From assembly GCA_029747585.1 (NCBI GenBank), contig JAPEVF010000219.1:1-64000 (forward strand): 64,000 nucleotides of DNA, in the 5' to 3' direction. Origin of the DNA: Pleurotus djamor (Eukaryota > Basidiomycota > Agaricomycetes > Agaricales > Pleurotaceae). The position numbers were made by a program, and so were the translations under genes. How positions within the stretch are numbered: the first letter of the stretch is position 1; each line of letters opens with the position of its first letter. The notes beneath the pieces are model-generated. The model was not told the DNA's origin. It saw only the letters and a program-made list of their open reading frames with translations, and did not search any database. Shown piece by piece: positions 25,324 through 37,744 of the stretch.

Positions 25324-27232
25324 ATGTTCCGCAAGTCTGCTCTTATTGCCTTCACCTTCGCCGCCGCCGTCCTCGGTCAACAAGTCGGTACCTTGCAGGC
25401 TGAAAACCACCCTCCTATTTCCATCCAGGAATGTACCGCCAGCGGTTGCGTCACTCGTCAAAAGTCGGTCGTCCTCGACTCCAACTGGCGCTGGACTCAC
25501 TCCAGCGGTACTGTGAGTATTTGCATGCTTTTTGAAACAACCTTTTCAGCTCGATCTAATTATCATTCCAGAACTGCTACACTGGAAGTGAATGGAACAC
25601 CGCCCTCTGCCCAGACCCCACCACTTGTGCCTCCAACTGTGCCGTTGACGGTGCTGACTACTCTGGCACTTACGGTATCACCACCACTGGTGATGCCCTT
25701 ACCCTCCGCTTTGTCACCCAGGGCCCCAACTCCCGTAACGTCGGCTCTCGTGTCTACCTCATGGACGACACCGACAACTACTACATGTTCAACTTGTTGA
25801 ACAAGGAGTTCACCTTCGATGTCGATGTTTCCAACATCCCCTGCGGTCTCAACGGCGCTCTCTACTTCTCTGAGATGCCCCAGGATGGTGGAAAGGCCGC
25901 CTACGCTGGCAACAACGTCAGTTTTTGATGACTTTTATGCACCTTTTTGATAGCTGAGATGCTTTCCTTCTTAGGCCGGTGCTCGCTACGGAACTGGTTA
26001 CTGTGATGCTCAATGCCCTCACGACATGAAGTGGATCAATGGCGAGGTATGTACTCCTTCTCCCGTTTCCGTCTTGTACAATGTTAATTCTATTCTTCTT
26101 CAAGGCCAACGTTCTTGACTGGAACCCCTCTGATACCGATGCCAACGCCGGAAACGGTCGCTACGGAGCTTGCTGTGCTGAGATGGATATTTGGGAGGCT
26201 AACTCTATGGCTACCGCCTACACCCCCCACGTTTGCCGTGACCCTGGACTTTACCGCTGCGAAGGCTTGGAGTGCGGTGACGGTCCTAACCGATACGATG
26301 GTGTTTGTGACAAGGATGGTTGTGATTTCAACCCCTTCCGTATGGGCGATCAATCTTTCTACGGTCTTGGAAAGACTGTGGACACCAACCAGAAGATGAC
26401 TGTCATTACTCAGTATGTACCTCCGCGCATACTATACATACCACCTCGCTGACATCATGAACTACAGATTCTTCACCCACGACAACAGCGACACCGGTAC
26501 CCTCGTTGAAATCCGTCGCAAGTACGTTCAGAACGGCGTCGTCTACGACAACCCTTCTTCCACCTTCCCTGAACTCAGCCAGTACGATTCCATCACCGAC
26601 GATTTCTGCGTTGACCAGAAGAACCTCTTCGGTGACAACCACTACTACAACCTCAACGGTGCCGGTGCCAAGATGGGTCAATCCCTCGCTCAGATGGTCC
26701 TCGCTATGAGTCTCTGGAGCGACCACGGCGCCCACATGCTCTGGCTCGACAGTGACTTCCCTCTCGACAAGAGCCCATCTGAGCCAGGTGTTTCTCGCGG
26801 CGAGTGCGCCACCACCTCTGGTGTTCCCGATGAAGTTGAGGCTCAGTACCCCAACGCCTCCGTTACTTTCTCCAACCTCAAGATTGGAACCATCGGCTCT
26901 ACCTTCAGCGGCGGATCTCAGCCCCCCGTTTCTTCTTCCAGCTCTTCGGTGCCTTCTAGCACCCCCACCTCCTCGAGCTCTAGCTCTGCTGGCCCCGGCC
27001 CCACTGGTGCTACCGTTCCTCAATGGGGACAATGCGGTGGTAAGTGCTCAAATTTTGGCACCGCCCCCGAAAGGTGGTACTCATTGATTGGTAGGTAACA
27101 ACTACACCGGACCCACCCAGTGCGCTGCCGGCACTACCTGCACTGAGATCAACCCCTGTAAGCTACCTACTCTTCCTTCACCGCTATGACATACTGACAA
27201 CATTCACCATAGGGTACTCTCAATGCCTCTAA
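25324..27232 (+). CDS. GH7 cellobiohydrolase (reducing-end exoglucanase) with C-terminal CBM1
   Basis: Secreted retaining cellobiohydrolase I type enzyme that releases cellobiose from cellulose chain ends. Signal peptide [18 protein letters not shown] is followed by QQVGTLQAE, the typical mature N-terminus. The catalytic motif [11 protein letters not shown] is at 26180-26212: nucleophile Glu at 26180, Asp at 26186 and acid/base Glu at 26195. The loop region with [20 protein letters not shown] supports a tunnel-type cellobiohydrolase rather than an endoglucanase. A Ser/Pro/Thr linker (about 26.93-27.0 kb) leads to a fungal CBM1 beginning PQWGQCGG and ending NPWYSQCL. Six introns are inferred: after HSSGT, after the glycine of YAGNN, at NGE, after VITQ, and two inside the CBM1. 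Expression is probably cellulose-induced. It lies at the axis of the inverted duplication. Confidence 0.95.
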
Positions 27233-27774
27233 ATATCAAGTGGAGACTGGATCTCCCTTGGCTTCGTTCCTTAAGTCCTGTATTCCCAAAAGAAAACTAA
27301 CCACAATCTCTTGTGTATCGCCTTATTTATACCCTGTGGGATGTATCACAGAGATGCTGTTGTTTATTATGCTGTACTCAAGAAGTAGCAAATAAATCCT
27401 ACGTTGCTGCTTCACCTTGTGTTCTGTGCTCCTTGGTTATCGTTGGGTGAGCGTTTGGTGAGCGTCTACATAACTGAACTCTTGATCAGTACCCAGTCAG
27501 TACCACAACTTCGCAGCTTCTGTGCCCATTCTTCACCTGTCTTTTACTTACCTTCCCCTTGCCAGTGGATCGAACGCCCACTCACATCTCTGTAAAATAC
27601 GGCGCTGATGCGCCGATGGCAGCTATTCTTGGAACTTATCTCAACTCTATTGCAAGACCAATCTGTGGATACGACATTATCATATATCATGATACCCATC
27701 AAACGCAGATGGCCTAGTAAACTGAGCCTAACCCCCCACTTGCAGCCTACACTGCTAACATTGAACGAGTAGCG

Positions 27775-28886
27775 ATGGTGGCTAAGAGACGCGTCTGGTT
27801 TAGTGAGCTCTTCTTTTTTTCTCGTGGTTCTAAGACGACCTTCATCTATTTTTCCTAGTCACTGGCGCATCGACTGGTTTTGGTCGGCTAACCACGGAAT
27901 TCGTTCTCGAGAAGGGAGAGATCGCGGTTGCAACGGCTCGAAACCTTGAAAGCCTCCAGGACCTCCTTGGAAGATATCCCTCCGACCGACTGCTTGTTCT
28001 GAAATGTGATGTTACCAAGAAAGACGACATCATGTCCGCGTTCGAAGACGCTGTGAAGAAATTCGGACGCGTCGATGTGGTGTTCAATAATGCCGGCCTC
28101 GCATTACTTGCCGAAGTCGAAGTTCAAGAGCAAGAAGGTGCTGCGAGGGCATTGTTCGAAGTGAATTTTTGGGGTGCAGGACGCGTCGCAGCTGAAGCTG
28201 TTCGGGTGTTCAGAGACATCAATCCACGGGGCGAAGGAGGACTGCTTTTGAATGTTAGCTCCGCCCTTGGGCAGGTCGGATTGCCTGGTGCTGGGTTTTA
28301 CGCGGCAAGGTCAGTCCAGATTTAGTCGCTATGTTTGGAAAGTTGCCCTCATCGGACACCTCCAAATTCTCTCACTAGTAAACATGGTATGCCCCCACCT
28401 GTGTGCACTCGTGACACTCGACGACTCAAGTTCCACAGCGCTCGAAGGCCTGACAGAATCGTTGGTGGCAGAGCTCGATCCCGCATGGAACATCAAGGTG
28501 AATACTCAGGTGGTCACATCCTCGTCTGACCTTCTCTTTGACGGCTTTCCCTTCATTAGGTTTCTCTGATTCAACTCGGCGCGTTCAACACTCGCATGGG
28601 GACCTACGATGAAGCGCTGCCCCATTTTCCACTTCACCCAGCGTATCACAACCCCGGTCTCTTGGCATACCAAATGCACCAGCGAGTTGGCAAAGGCTCA
28701 CCATATCAAGGCGACACCGCAAAGGCCGTGATGAAGGTATACGAGTTGAGCCAACTAGACGAAATCCCACTGTATTTTCCCTTAGGAAAGAAGGTTGTCG
28801 ACTTGTTCCATGCAAAGAACATGGTTATGGAGGAGTCGATCAGGAAATTTGCTGGTTGGTCCGAGAACTTGGAAATTGACGCCTGA
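27775..28886 (+). CDS. Short-chain dehydrogenase/reductase (SDR), right-arm copy
   Basis: A 290-residue SDR in five exons: 27775-27802, 27859-28309, micro-exon 28379-28386, 28439-28497 and 28560-28886. The start yields MVAKRRVWFITGASTGFGR. NNAG, the serine strand NVSSALGQ and the catalytic Y-A-A-S-K are all present once the 8-nt micro-exon TAAACATG is included. The internal exons of 451, 8 and 59 nt match the minus-strand paralogue exactly, which strongly supports the model. The last intron here has an ordinary GT donor (GTGAATAC), unlike the paralogue. The substrate is unknown. The gene sits about 540 bp downstream of the cellobiohydrolase, in the same orientation. Confidence 0.87.
28310..28438 (+). 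other. 8-nt micro-exon and flanking introns in the plus-strand SDR
   Basis: A 69-nt intron (28310-28378), the exon TAAACATG (28379-28386) and a 52-nt intron (28387-28438). AG plus T, AAA, CAT and G plus CG encode S-K-H-A. Joining exon 2 directly to exon 4 would shift the frame. Confidence 0.8.
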
Positions 28887-31472
28887 TCTTTTTTTGGTAG
28901 AGTACACACTGATATCTTGCTCGTATAGTAGAACTTATGCGTCTTCGCGCGCGATTTTCATCTCATTCTGGACGTTCTAACGACTCTGGGGCATCAGTAT
29001 GCGCGTCTTCATTTATGTCTTCCCTGCATCCCCTACTTGCGTAGCTTGTCTCGAGTTGCTGTGTAAATACCCCAAGACGTGGTCAAGTGCTTAACTTTTC
29101 ACTTGTTGGGAGAGGATATCTGCCCAGGCAGGAAGGAAGTGGGCAATCGATGTCTCTTTACTGGCGAGGTTTGTTTCCCCTTATTCATTCATAGTCCATT
29201 GTCTGACCTTCTCCGCTAGCTATTTCAATTGCTATAGCATCTAAGGCTCCTTGTCTCCTCACGTTTCTAGCCAGTTCTCGTCTTCCTCGAAGGTCTACAT
29301 TATGTTCTTGCTCTGACATGTCTTGTACTTCGTCGCGATTCCCCACCTCGCTGGGCGATCTGAGCTATACGTCGATTCTCTGGTACTCGGAGCTCTAGCA
29401 CTACCGATAACAGCCTGTCATGAAAGGAAGAAACGTCGCGGAAGGGAGATGTCAAGCTCATCCATCCGCACCACAGCATCGAAACAGTATCCCTAACCCA
29501 TACAGGGGCCAAAGGAGCGAAATGTATAAATACCCTCCCATTCCTCGCACTTCCCTTTCTTCTTTACCGCCATGCCATCCATCCTCTCGAGTATCTCAGG
29601 GTGCCCGGTTAGGCATGACCAAAGCTTTTCCATGCGTTCTCATCCCCGTGGGAGGTTCAATGCATGGGATTCGGCTGGTTGCCCGGGTTGTCTGTGGTGT
29701 CCTCTTTCTTAGCGGTCGACGATGTGCAGGTAGTCAATGGGGAGGCTGGCAGAAGGGTGTAAGCAATGGGGAGCCTTGTAGGAGGCGCTTGCACCTGGAG
29801 TCAACATCTTGTCGGTTTTTACCGGGGGAGCGCTCTCTTGACGGTTATTCTGCATCGTCTTCTCGCGGGAGCTTGTCGAGAGGATTGGGTGGGCATGTCA
29901 AGACGCGGTCAAACATTCACATTGACTAGCCAATCTTTGTGACTTTGTGGTTGTGGGATGGAGGGGGAGGATTTCCGCCCAGGTAGGGAGAGGGTATGCA
30001 GCACCGTTCTGAATTTCCAGTACGCCTTCCGTTTGTCTTAAGAATGCCCTAATCTCATCTTGGGTCACGCCTCGTCCCCCAGAACACTTACTGCCTTGTT
30101 GTAGCGTCTATACTGCATGTACTTCTTGCCTAATCAGACCGTTCTCTAACTCTAGAATATTTCATCCACTGAGCCAACGCTGAGCATCGCGGGATTCACC
30201 TGGGAAGGTAACGGGCAAGCAAATAGGAGTGAAAAAGGGTCAAGCCAAAAATCCGTTAGGCGCCCGTGGCTGTTCATCCAACTTTTCCGAGTCCTAGAAG
30301 TAACAGCCCAATCGCCCACTGCGATATGTATTTCCCGTCACTTGGCTCGGAATCGAAATATCCTTTTGTGATCGCTGCTACCCTCTCCACCCTGTTTTCA
30401 GTTTCAAATTCACGGCCATCGCACCACTTGCGAACGTCCTGCTAATGAAAGCGACCATTTAGTGCACACTCAATTTACGCTTGATCAGCTTGCTTCTGAA
30501 TGGATTTAACCAGCCTCCAAGAGATACTGTCATCGGATCCGAGGTGTGGGAGGGCAGAACAATTCCAACAATCCAAGGCAAGTCTGTTCTTCCCGGAACC
30601 CGTGCAAATTTGACTGGGTTGAGATTCTCGCTGACGTTGGCTTCAGACCGTAGTGACTTCAGAGATGATGCATTGATGCTCGATCCTTTCACCCTTGGAT
30701 CCGGAAACGCCATACAGAGGGATCCTTCGATTCCTCAATATCCTCCAGTTCGCCGATCCACAAGGTAGTACTTACTCCTTTCGTAATCCAAGAAATTATC
30801 CGCTTCAATATTTCTGTAGGTTTCGCGCTTGTGACATCCGGAAGTCCGATTCCACACAAGGAATACCCATACACTAGCGTTGTCAGTATCTGCATTTATT
30901 CGTCCTTTCCCTCACCTAACTCACATATTCCAGCTCGCATCAATTACGCTCCGAGGTTGGTGACTAATGGTATTGCGAAACAGGCCACTAAGCATGGTCC
31001 TCGCATTTGCTATCCCAGTGCTTTCGTGCGGCCTCCCAAACACTCTATTTCCCCTCACCGTGCAAACATATCGCGCTACGTCATGCTTATTTTACTGCTT
31101 CTCTACTATCCAGATACCTGGAATTACTGACCAGGATTTGACCTTGTCCGGATGTGCCTGTCGTTTGGATGTAGAATAAGTATGTATTCAGCCTAGGTGG
31201 GATCCTTTTCGATCCCTCTGTTCTTTTTTCTGGTGTGGGATGATATCTTGGCTCATATGCAAGTTTTCTAGGCCAAAATGGAGTCTGAAGGATCGGAAAA
31301 AAGTCCACCAGTGTTGCGCCATGTTCGTATTTATAGTGCTTATTGGCCCCGAAAGCTTAACCAACAAGTTTGCCATAACAATGATGAGCTTCTTTTTTAG
31401 AATTTCAAGTGGTTGACCATCCAGAAAGGGTACTACCACGTCGACCTCGGCCGTGGTCTGTCTTTCAACACC
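28887..31472. other. 2.6-kb intergenic stretch with a promoter-like block
   Basis: No long coding frame is convincing. A well-formed promoter-like block, TATAAATACC at 29525-29534, is followed by a C/T-rich stretch and an ATG at 29572, but the frame behind it runs only about 46 codons unless spliced. Two weakly similar segments, both containing a GCCCAGG core beside G-rich DNA, occur near 29110-29150 and 29960-30000. Confidence 0.4.
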
Positions 31473-33680
31473 ATGAAGCCTACGGCGGCAAATACAAGCG
31501 ATATCTTCTGGCCCATACACCTCTCCGATCCCACCTCAAGGCGAGACAATCTCGACGCGGCCCATGCAATACATCCCATCAACACCGTCGGCGGCGTTGA
31601 AATGGAGGGTCCTCTGCTCCTTTCATGTCAAGAGACAGGTGATGCCGCCTCCAAAGCCAACTTTTATAGCCCAAGCTACCTGGAAGAGCCTCTTAATTTG
31701 GAGTTCACGTCCAAAGACTGGGCTGCTTTCGACGGTCGGGCTGCAGACGTCGAAAGTCCCATTGGGAGTGGCTCTGACTCGCACCCACCTTGCTTCTCCT
31801 CGCAATCTGCCACTTTCGAACCACCTTCAGTCCAACGTCCAAGCGCAGGCGATCCACAGGAGACGATTTCTCCGAATTCTCTTGTTAAAGACCCTACACC
31901 ATCGACATCAGTTCTTGAGATTGCTCACGATTGTCCTTCCGACATATCCACGGCTTGTTCACCAACAGCGAGCACTACCTCGTCTGCGACCATCGGCACC
32001 GAAGAGATACATACCCTCAAACGATTCCGGAGTCCAATGCGAACCAGATCAAAGACCAATTCCCGCCCACATCCTTCCTACCTCCCTTACGCGGCGAGAA
32101 AACCAACAAAGGAGGTCACCGAACCTCCAGCAAAGCGTCGCCGCTTAAAACACCCCCAAGACATTCTAAACACTCCCAGACTTATCGCACGGTCCTACCA
32201 CGCAGATGCAGATAAACACCTCTTATACAAGGAAGTGCAATCAATCAGCAAGTACACGCGTACACAACAAAATGAGTCAAGAGACGACTCTCCCTCAAAC
32301 TCCACGCTAGGTTGGTTGAGTCCTTCCCTCTACTTTGTCCGTATCGTTGTGCTGAATAGCTACCTTGCTGGTAGGGGGAGTACAGGCTGACACCGAGCCG
32401 TCTACTATCTCCAGTGACGACCCAGCGGAAAAATCCATGTCGGTCTCGACGTCAAAAGACAATCGACTAGGTCCGACAGAGGGACCTCTAGAAAACAACA
32501 GTGTGCAATGCGAGACTGAGATGGCAGAAAATGGACAAGCTTCTCAGGCCATGGCCTTGGATCCACCCCAAGGTAGCTTTTCCTCTTATTCAGTGACTCC
32601 TGTTCATACTCAACATGTCTCACAGTGGTGGAACGTCCGCACTCTGCCTCTACGCCGCCCGCAAGTAATCAAGACCAAGTACCTACAAATGCAAACACGG
32701 AGACAGACACGGCTCCTCTAGCTGAACTGGTCAAGAAAGGCGGTGCATATGGGACAGTCAAGGATCTACGCGTGAATATCATCACCAAGCATCATAAAAT
32801 TTATGCTCCCATTCCCTGCCGCCCAAGAAAAATCACATTTTATCCTTCTCCTATCCCCTTTCGCCCCTCTCATCCCCCTCCGCCCATAGTCCTACCTTTC
32901 CTCCCATTGACGCTACTCACACCGTCGCCATTTTCTGAGAGGATGGCATCACCGCTAAATGTTCCTTCCTTCCTTGCGCTCGAGCAAGCTCCAGATGAAT
33001 TACAAACCCCACCAACAGAGGCGTCGCACGAGTCTTCCGTTCCAGTCGTACATCAACCGCACGTTGGCGTGGATCAAGGGGCTCACGCCATCGCTACCTC
33101 TGAAACCTCTGAGGGACCTGAGACTGCTCCGTCGCATGCGGCAGTCCAATCTCAGCCTTCAACCTTCGATCCTGACCCAACTTCCCCTCTTCAGCCTCCG
33201 TGTTGTGTACCGACGATCCAAACGCCACCATTGACGATGCCACCAACTCCCAAGGTCACCCGTAAGGCCCCCAAAGCTAAAGCCAAGGCGAAGCGTCAAC
33301 CTCGCACGAAAGCCCAGTGGGGTTCGTCCCCTCAAACACAGACCACTCCCACGACAACGTCACCAACGCGAATCCAGGAATCCTCCGGCGAAAACCCTTA
33401 TCCTATCGCGCATGACCTGAATCAGATGGTGACTCTCAGTAATGAGGCGGACGGTCAAGATAAGTGGACGCAGGGGCCAGAAGCCAGACAAGACGTTTTC
33501 GCTCCGTCCTGGAGCCAGTGGTACATGAGCCAGCAAGCGGTGCTGATGGCCTCGGCCTTCGCGATGACTTCAGTGGATTCTCATCGAATCACAAACGCGT
33601 CTACGACTAAGCGTACGGAACCCCGATGCTACCAATCTGAGAAGGAGGGGCATCCAGGCGCCAGTCTGTTTCTCACTTGA
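31473..33680 (+). CDS. Ser/Pro/Thr-rich hypothetical protein with basic nuclear-type motifs
   Basis: Three exons (31473-32310, 32375-32572, 32626-33680) join in matching phases to give exactly 696 codons plus a stop. The start ATGAAGCC has an ACACC context. The protein is low complexity and largely disordered. It contains two basic clusters, PPAKRRRLKHP (end of exon 1) and RKAPKAKAKAKRQPR (late exon 3), which look like nuclear localisation or nucleic-acid-binding segments. No catalytic domain, membrane helix or signal peptide is seen. I do not recognise the family. The gene lies between the right-arm SDR and the F-box pair and has no counterpart in the left arm. Confidence 0.6.
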
Positions 33681-34070
33681 ATTGGTACTCTCTTTCTTGT
33701 CTTGGATATCGGTAAGGTTGTACTTGCAGTTGGGATCTCTAGACTCTGATAATCGGCTGAATTTCTGAATAATTTGTAGGATGTTATAATTCTTGGGCTG
33801 CTGTTCTACCTTTTTGCTATCCGAAGAGACAGATGAGTTATTGGTATTTTTGGGAGCTAGACGATCTGATATATTATTCGTCACGCATATTTTCGAACGT
33901 AGTCCAATGCTTTATTCAAGTTGTTGCCAGAGTTAAAGTACCAGTGAGTGCTGAGCGCTAAGCACTAAGCGCTCTTCCCTGACATCGAAAATGACCGTCA
34001 AATTTGCAAACAAATTTGCCCAGTTTTTAGACCTCGACCACGAGTTGGCTTAGGCTGGTAAAACACCAAC

Positions 34071-35690
34071 ATGGTGAGTACCTTTTGGCTACGACGATCC
34101 TACTTTACTCATATTAAGCTTCAACTATTCCTTCCGCCCATTCATCCAACCAACATCCAACCCCTATACTCTACTCTGAAGTCATCTCCAGTACCTCGAA
34201 TCAATACGATTCCTGAGGAAATACTCTCCAAAATATTCCTCAGCAGGGAACCACCGTCTATAAATCTCTGGCCATTCTCAGAGCAACAGCAAAAGTGGTA
34301 TGCTGTTGCAGCGGTTTGTCGTCATTGGCGTCAAGTGTCGTTGGATACTCCAAGGCTTTGGGCATCCATCAATTGGTACAACGTCGCCAGGGCTGAGGAG
34401 GCCTTTGAGCGTTCAAAGAGTGCTCCTCTAGATCTTTACCTCGATGGACACTTGAATAGGAGTGATAGGCGGTGGGCTCTTGCGAAAACGCTGGCGGATA
34501 GCAGCCGAATCCACGACATCTTGGTCAGCTCGTTTACACCAGAAGAGTTCGCCCGGTTTCTTTCACCTTTCTCAAAGGCCATTGCACCACGACTAGAAAG
34601 TCTCTCCTTCTCCGGCATACGGCATTCATACGACATTGACCCTTGCGTCATACCCAGCGCAATGATTTGGCAGGAGATGCCAGTTCTGCGAACCTTAGAC
34701 CTCCACGGCGTCTTCGTCCCAGCCCCACTACCGAACTTTGCGACTCTATCCAAATTCAATGTGGCTTCTCCACTCCTCACGGTTGGCTGGCTTCTTGAAG
34801 CCCTACGAAATATGCCAAACGTCAACCATGTTGAAGCGAAGACACTCTCAGATAAGCCTAACTATCCCCCCGGCATCACGTCCGGTCCTTGCGCAGAGGA
34901 ACCCCAAATTGTACTACCATCCCTTTGCCACCTAGACGTTTCAATCGTCGACCTTAGACAAGCCCGAATCTTACAGTCCATTGGCTTCCCAAAGACCCTC
35001 GATCTTCATCTTCTTGCTAGGTCAGACTCACCTCCATCTCCGCAAACTGCTCCGTGCGATTTTGCAGTCATTCGGAATGCATGGGCGTCCCTCAAAGAGT
35101 CTCTCAGCTCCAGAACACACATAATCGATATAACTTATAGTGGAATTTTCGTCCTTGAAGTGTCAACGAAGAGAAGGAAGAAGTACATCATCAAGTTCAC
35201 ATACCTAGATCGACCTTCGCTGAGTACCACACCAGCATATGTACGCCTCTGTCAAAGCCTTCCATTGTCAGCAGCCACTGTTCTCACCATCACCATTGCC
35301 TCCGAGTACGCCGAAGCATGGCGTTCAATCTTCCCCTCCTTCATAAATGTCACTCGCCTCCAAGTTTCCGATTTTGAAACGGATGCCCTACTCGATGTGC
35401 TATACAACGCCGATCCATCCACCGCGCCCTTCGTCTTCCCTCGCCTCGAGGTTATCCAAATCGACTACGAGGCAGAATTCTCCACGGTGCAGTTTGAAAG
35501 GTTGAAGACGATCGTGGAGCAACGTGACGATTACGGCGAGAGAATTGATAGTTTCGTTCTGACAAACGCAAAGATACCGGGTGATATGTGGAAGTATTTC
35601 GAGAAGAGGAACGAAGATATGGATGGATGGACGGAGACAATAACTTGGGAGCTTATGGATAGGTACAGATATGCCTTTGACTCGTTTTGA
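34071..35690 (+). CDS. F-box protein, tandem copy 1
   Basis: Up to 539 residues. The F-box contains PRINTIPEEILSKIFLS followed by WYAVAAVCRHWRQVSLD and TPRLWASINW. The remaining sequence is an irregular leucine-rich domain with PVLRTLDLHG and LPSLCHLDVS, ending in a conserved WELMDRYRYAF block. It pairs with Skp1 by family knowledge; the target is unknown. The ATG at 34071 is directly followed by GTGAGT, and a 45-nt intron ending at TTAAG would keep the frame open, so the N-terminus could begin MVSTFW or MLQLFL. The neighbouring gene at 36.05 kb is a recent tandem duplicate. Confidence 0.82.
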   Translation: MVSTFWLRRSYFTHIKLQLFLPPIHPTNIQPLYSTLKSSPVPRINTIPEEILSKIFLSREPPSINLWPFSEQQQKWYAVAAVCRHWRQVSLDTPRLWASINWYNVARAEEAFERSKSAPLDLYLDGHLNRSDRRWALAKTLADSSRIHDILVSSFTPEEFARFLSPFSKAIAPRLESLSFSGIRHSYDIDPCVIPSAMIWQEMPVLRTLDLHGVFVPAPLPNFATLSKFNVASPLLTVGWLLEALRNMPNVNHVEAKTLSDKPNYPPGITSGPCAEEPQIVLPSLCHLDVSIVDLRQARILQSIGFPKTLDLHLLARSDSPPSPQTAPCDFAVIRNAWASLKESLSSRTHIIDITYSGIFVLEVSTKRRKKYIIKFTYLDRPSLSTTPAYVRLCQSLPLSAATVLTITIASEYAEAWRSIFPSFINVTRLQVSDFETDALLDVLYNADPSTAPFVFPRLEVIQIDYEAEFSTVQFERLKTIVEQRDDYGERIDSFVLTNAKIPGDMWKYFEKRNEDMDGWTETITWELMDRYRYAFDSF

Positions 35691-36049
35691 TGCATCGTAT
35701 CTCGCTCATGCTATTGGGTGCACCCATTACCTATTCGTAGAGCACACAAGTATACTTAGCTGGCTATGAAAAAACTGCCAAGCCGACTCGGACTGGCGTA
35801 ACGAGTCTTTTCTTAGTGGTGATTGCGAACGACATTTGAGAAGATCGAGGAGACACTGGAAACGGGGTAGCGTCGATGGTAACCTGTGAAGTCAAGCCAA
35901 AGGTCCCCGGAAGCCTGACCACCCGCGGAATATCAAGCGCTTGCGCTTCTTGCTGACGCGCTGACGGCCTGAAAGCATACTTATGTAATGCCTCCGAATT
36001 GCCCCCGAATCGGAAACGGACCTCCTCCACCATTTTTCGCTGGCACGAG

Positions 36050-37638
36050 ATGAGCAAGGTAAGTCCTCATCGACGTCACTCATTACATGACTCCTCCTTG
36101 ACTCACATAGTGATTTGACACAGCCGAGGCACACAAGTTCAACGCAGTCGTCTCCGATTCCTCGAATCAACTCTCTCCCCAGGGAAATACTGTCCCAAAT
36201 CTTTCTGAGCAGGAAGCCCCCGTCAAAGTCCAACTGGTCATACACGCAACAGCGCAAAAAGTGGTACTATGTTGCAGCGGTCTGTCGTCATTGGCGTCAA
36301 GTGGCATTGGACACGCCGAGGCTCTGGGCCTTCATCCACTGGGACGACCTCACTAGGGCCGAGGAGGCTTTCGAGCGTTCCAAAAAGGCTCCTCTAAACA
36401 TTGACTTCGATGGACACGCGGCTAGGTCTGAACCCGATAGGCGTTGGGCACTTGCGGAAAAGGCAGCAGATAGTAGCAGAATCCATGAACTCTTCGTCAC
36501 TTCCTTTTCTTCAGAAGAACTTGTCCGACTACTGTTACCTTTCTCCAAGGTTTCGGCACCGCAGCTCGAGAGGCTTTACCTGAGCAGCAACAGCGACGCT
36601 TGCGTTCTTGACAGCACAATGCTTTGGCGCGAAGTGCCCGCTCTGCAATCCCTATCCCTTTACAACGTCTTCGTTCCTGCACCTCTACCAAACATGGCAT
36701 CACTTTCCCGTCTTGAGGTGGCTTCTCCCCTTCTCACCGTTGACTGGCTCCTCGAAGCCTTGCACAACATGCCCAATGTCCACTATGTTGACGCTAGGAC
36801 ACTCTCCGATGAGCCGGAGTATCCTCTCGGCGTCACATCTGGTACATGCCCAAAGCAAACCCGGGTCGCACTGCCATCCCTTCGCCATCTACACCTCTCA
36901 ACGAACGATCTCCGGCAAACCCGGGTCTTGCAGTCCATTGATCTCCCGAAGTCTTTCGATCTTCATCTTGTTTCCCGAACAGATTCGCCTCCATCTGAAG
37001 CCCCGTTATCTGACTTAACTGTCATTCAGGATGCTTGGACTCATCTCAAGGAGTCCGTCACCTCTAGAACACATACAATTATCATCTCCTTTGATGGAAT
37101 TATCGATCTTAGCGTGTCGACGGGGAATCGAGGGGAGTACAGCATCAAGTTCGCCCACCTTGTGACTCCAACATTAAGCATCACGCCAGCATACTTACGC
37201 CTTTGTCAATGCCTTCCTTTGTCCGCTGCGACTGTCCTCAACATATCCATTACACCCATTTGTGCCGAGGCCTGGTGCACCCTCTTGCCCTCGTTCACCA
37301 ATATCTCGTCCTTTCAAATCCTCAACTTTCAGACAGACGCGCTACTCAGTGTGCTATACAACGAGCACCCCTCGACCGAGCCCTTCCTCTTTCCATTCCT
37401 CACGGACATCCAAATCCACTACGCCGCAGAATTCTCCCAGGCGCAGTTTGAGAGACTGAAGACGATCATCGAGCAACGTGATCATTATGGCGAGAGCGTC
37501 GATACATTCGTGATGACACGCGCAAAAATTCCGGAGGCTATGTGGGACTATTTTGAAGAAAGGAATGGGGGCATGGATGGATGGATGGATACGGTCACCT
37601 GGGAGCTTATGGACAGACACAGACATGCTTTTTACTGA
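36050..37638 (+). CDS. F-box protein, tandem copy 2
   Basis: A tiny first exon ATGAGCAAG (36050-36058) is joined across an intron (GTAAGT ... ACACAG, 36059-36123) to the main exon, giving 507 residues starting MSKPRHTSSTQ. The F-box shows PRINSLPREILSQIFLS and WYYVAAVCRHWRQVALDTPR. The leucine-rich body and the C-terminal WELMDRHRHAF are colinear with copy 1, including the VPAPLPN, VASPLLTV and LLEALxNMPNV blocks, so the two arose by tandem duplication. They probably act in substrate recognition for an SCF ubiquitin ligase. The stop lies about 100 bp from the convergent calpain-like gene. Confidence 0.84.
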
Positions 37639-37744
37639 GTAGACGTAAATTAGTCTCGGACTTTTGTCTCTTACTACCAACTTACTACTAGCTTTTTTCT
37701 ATACTCGACGTGCAACTACAAGACACAGAGTTTGTGTAGTCAGC

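Noticed and set aside
26406..27032. 208-codon minus-strand frame opposite the cellobiohydrolase
   Set aside because: It is an antisense shadow caused by strong codon bias of the highly expressed GH7 gene.
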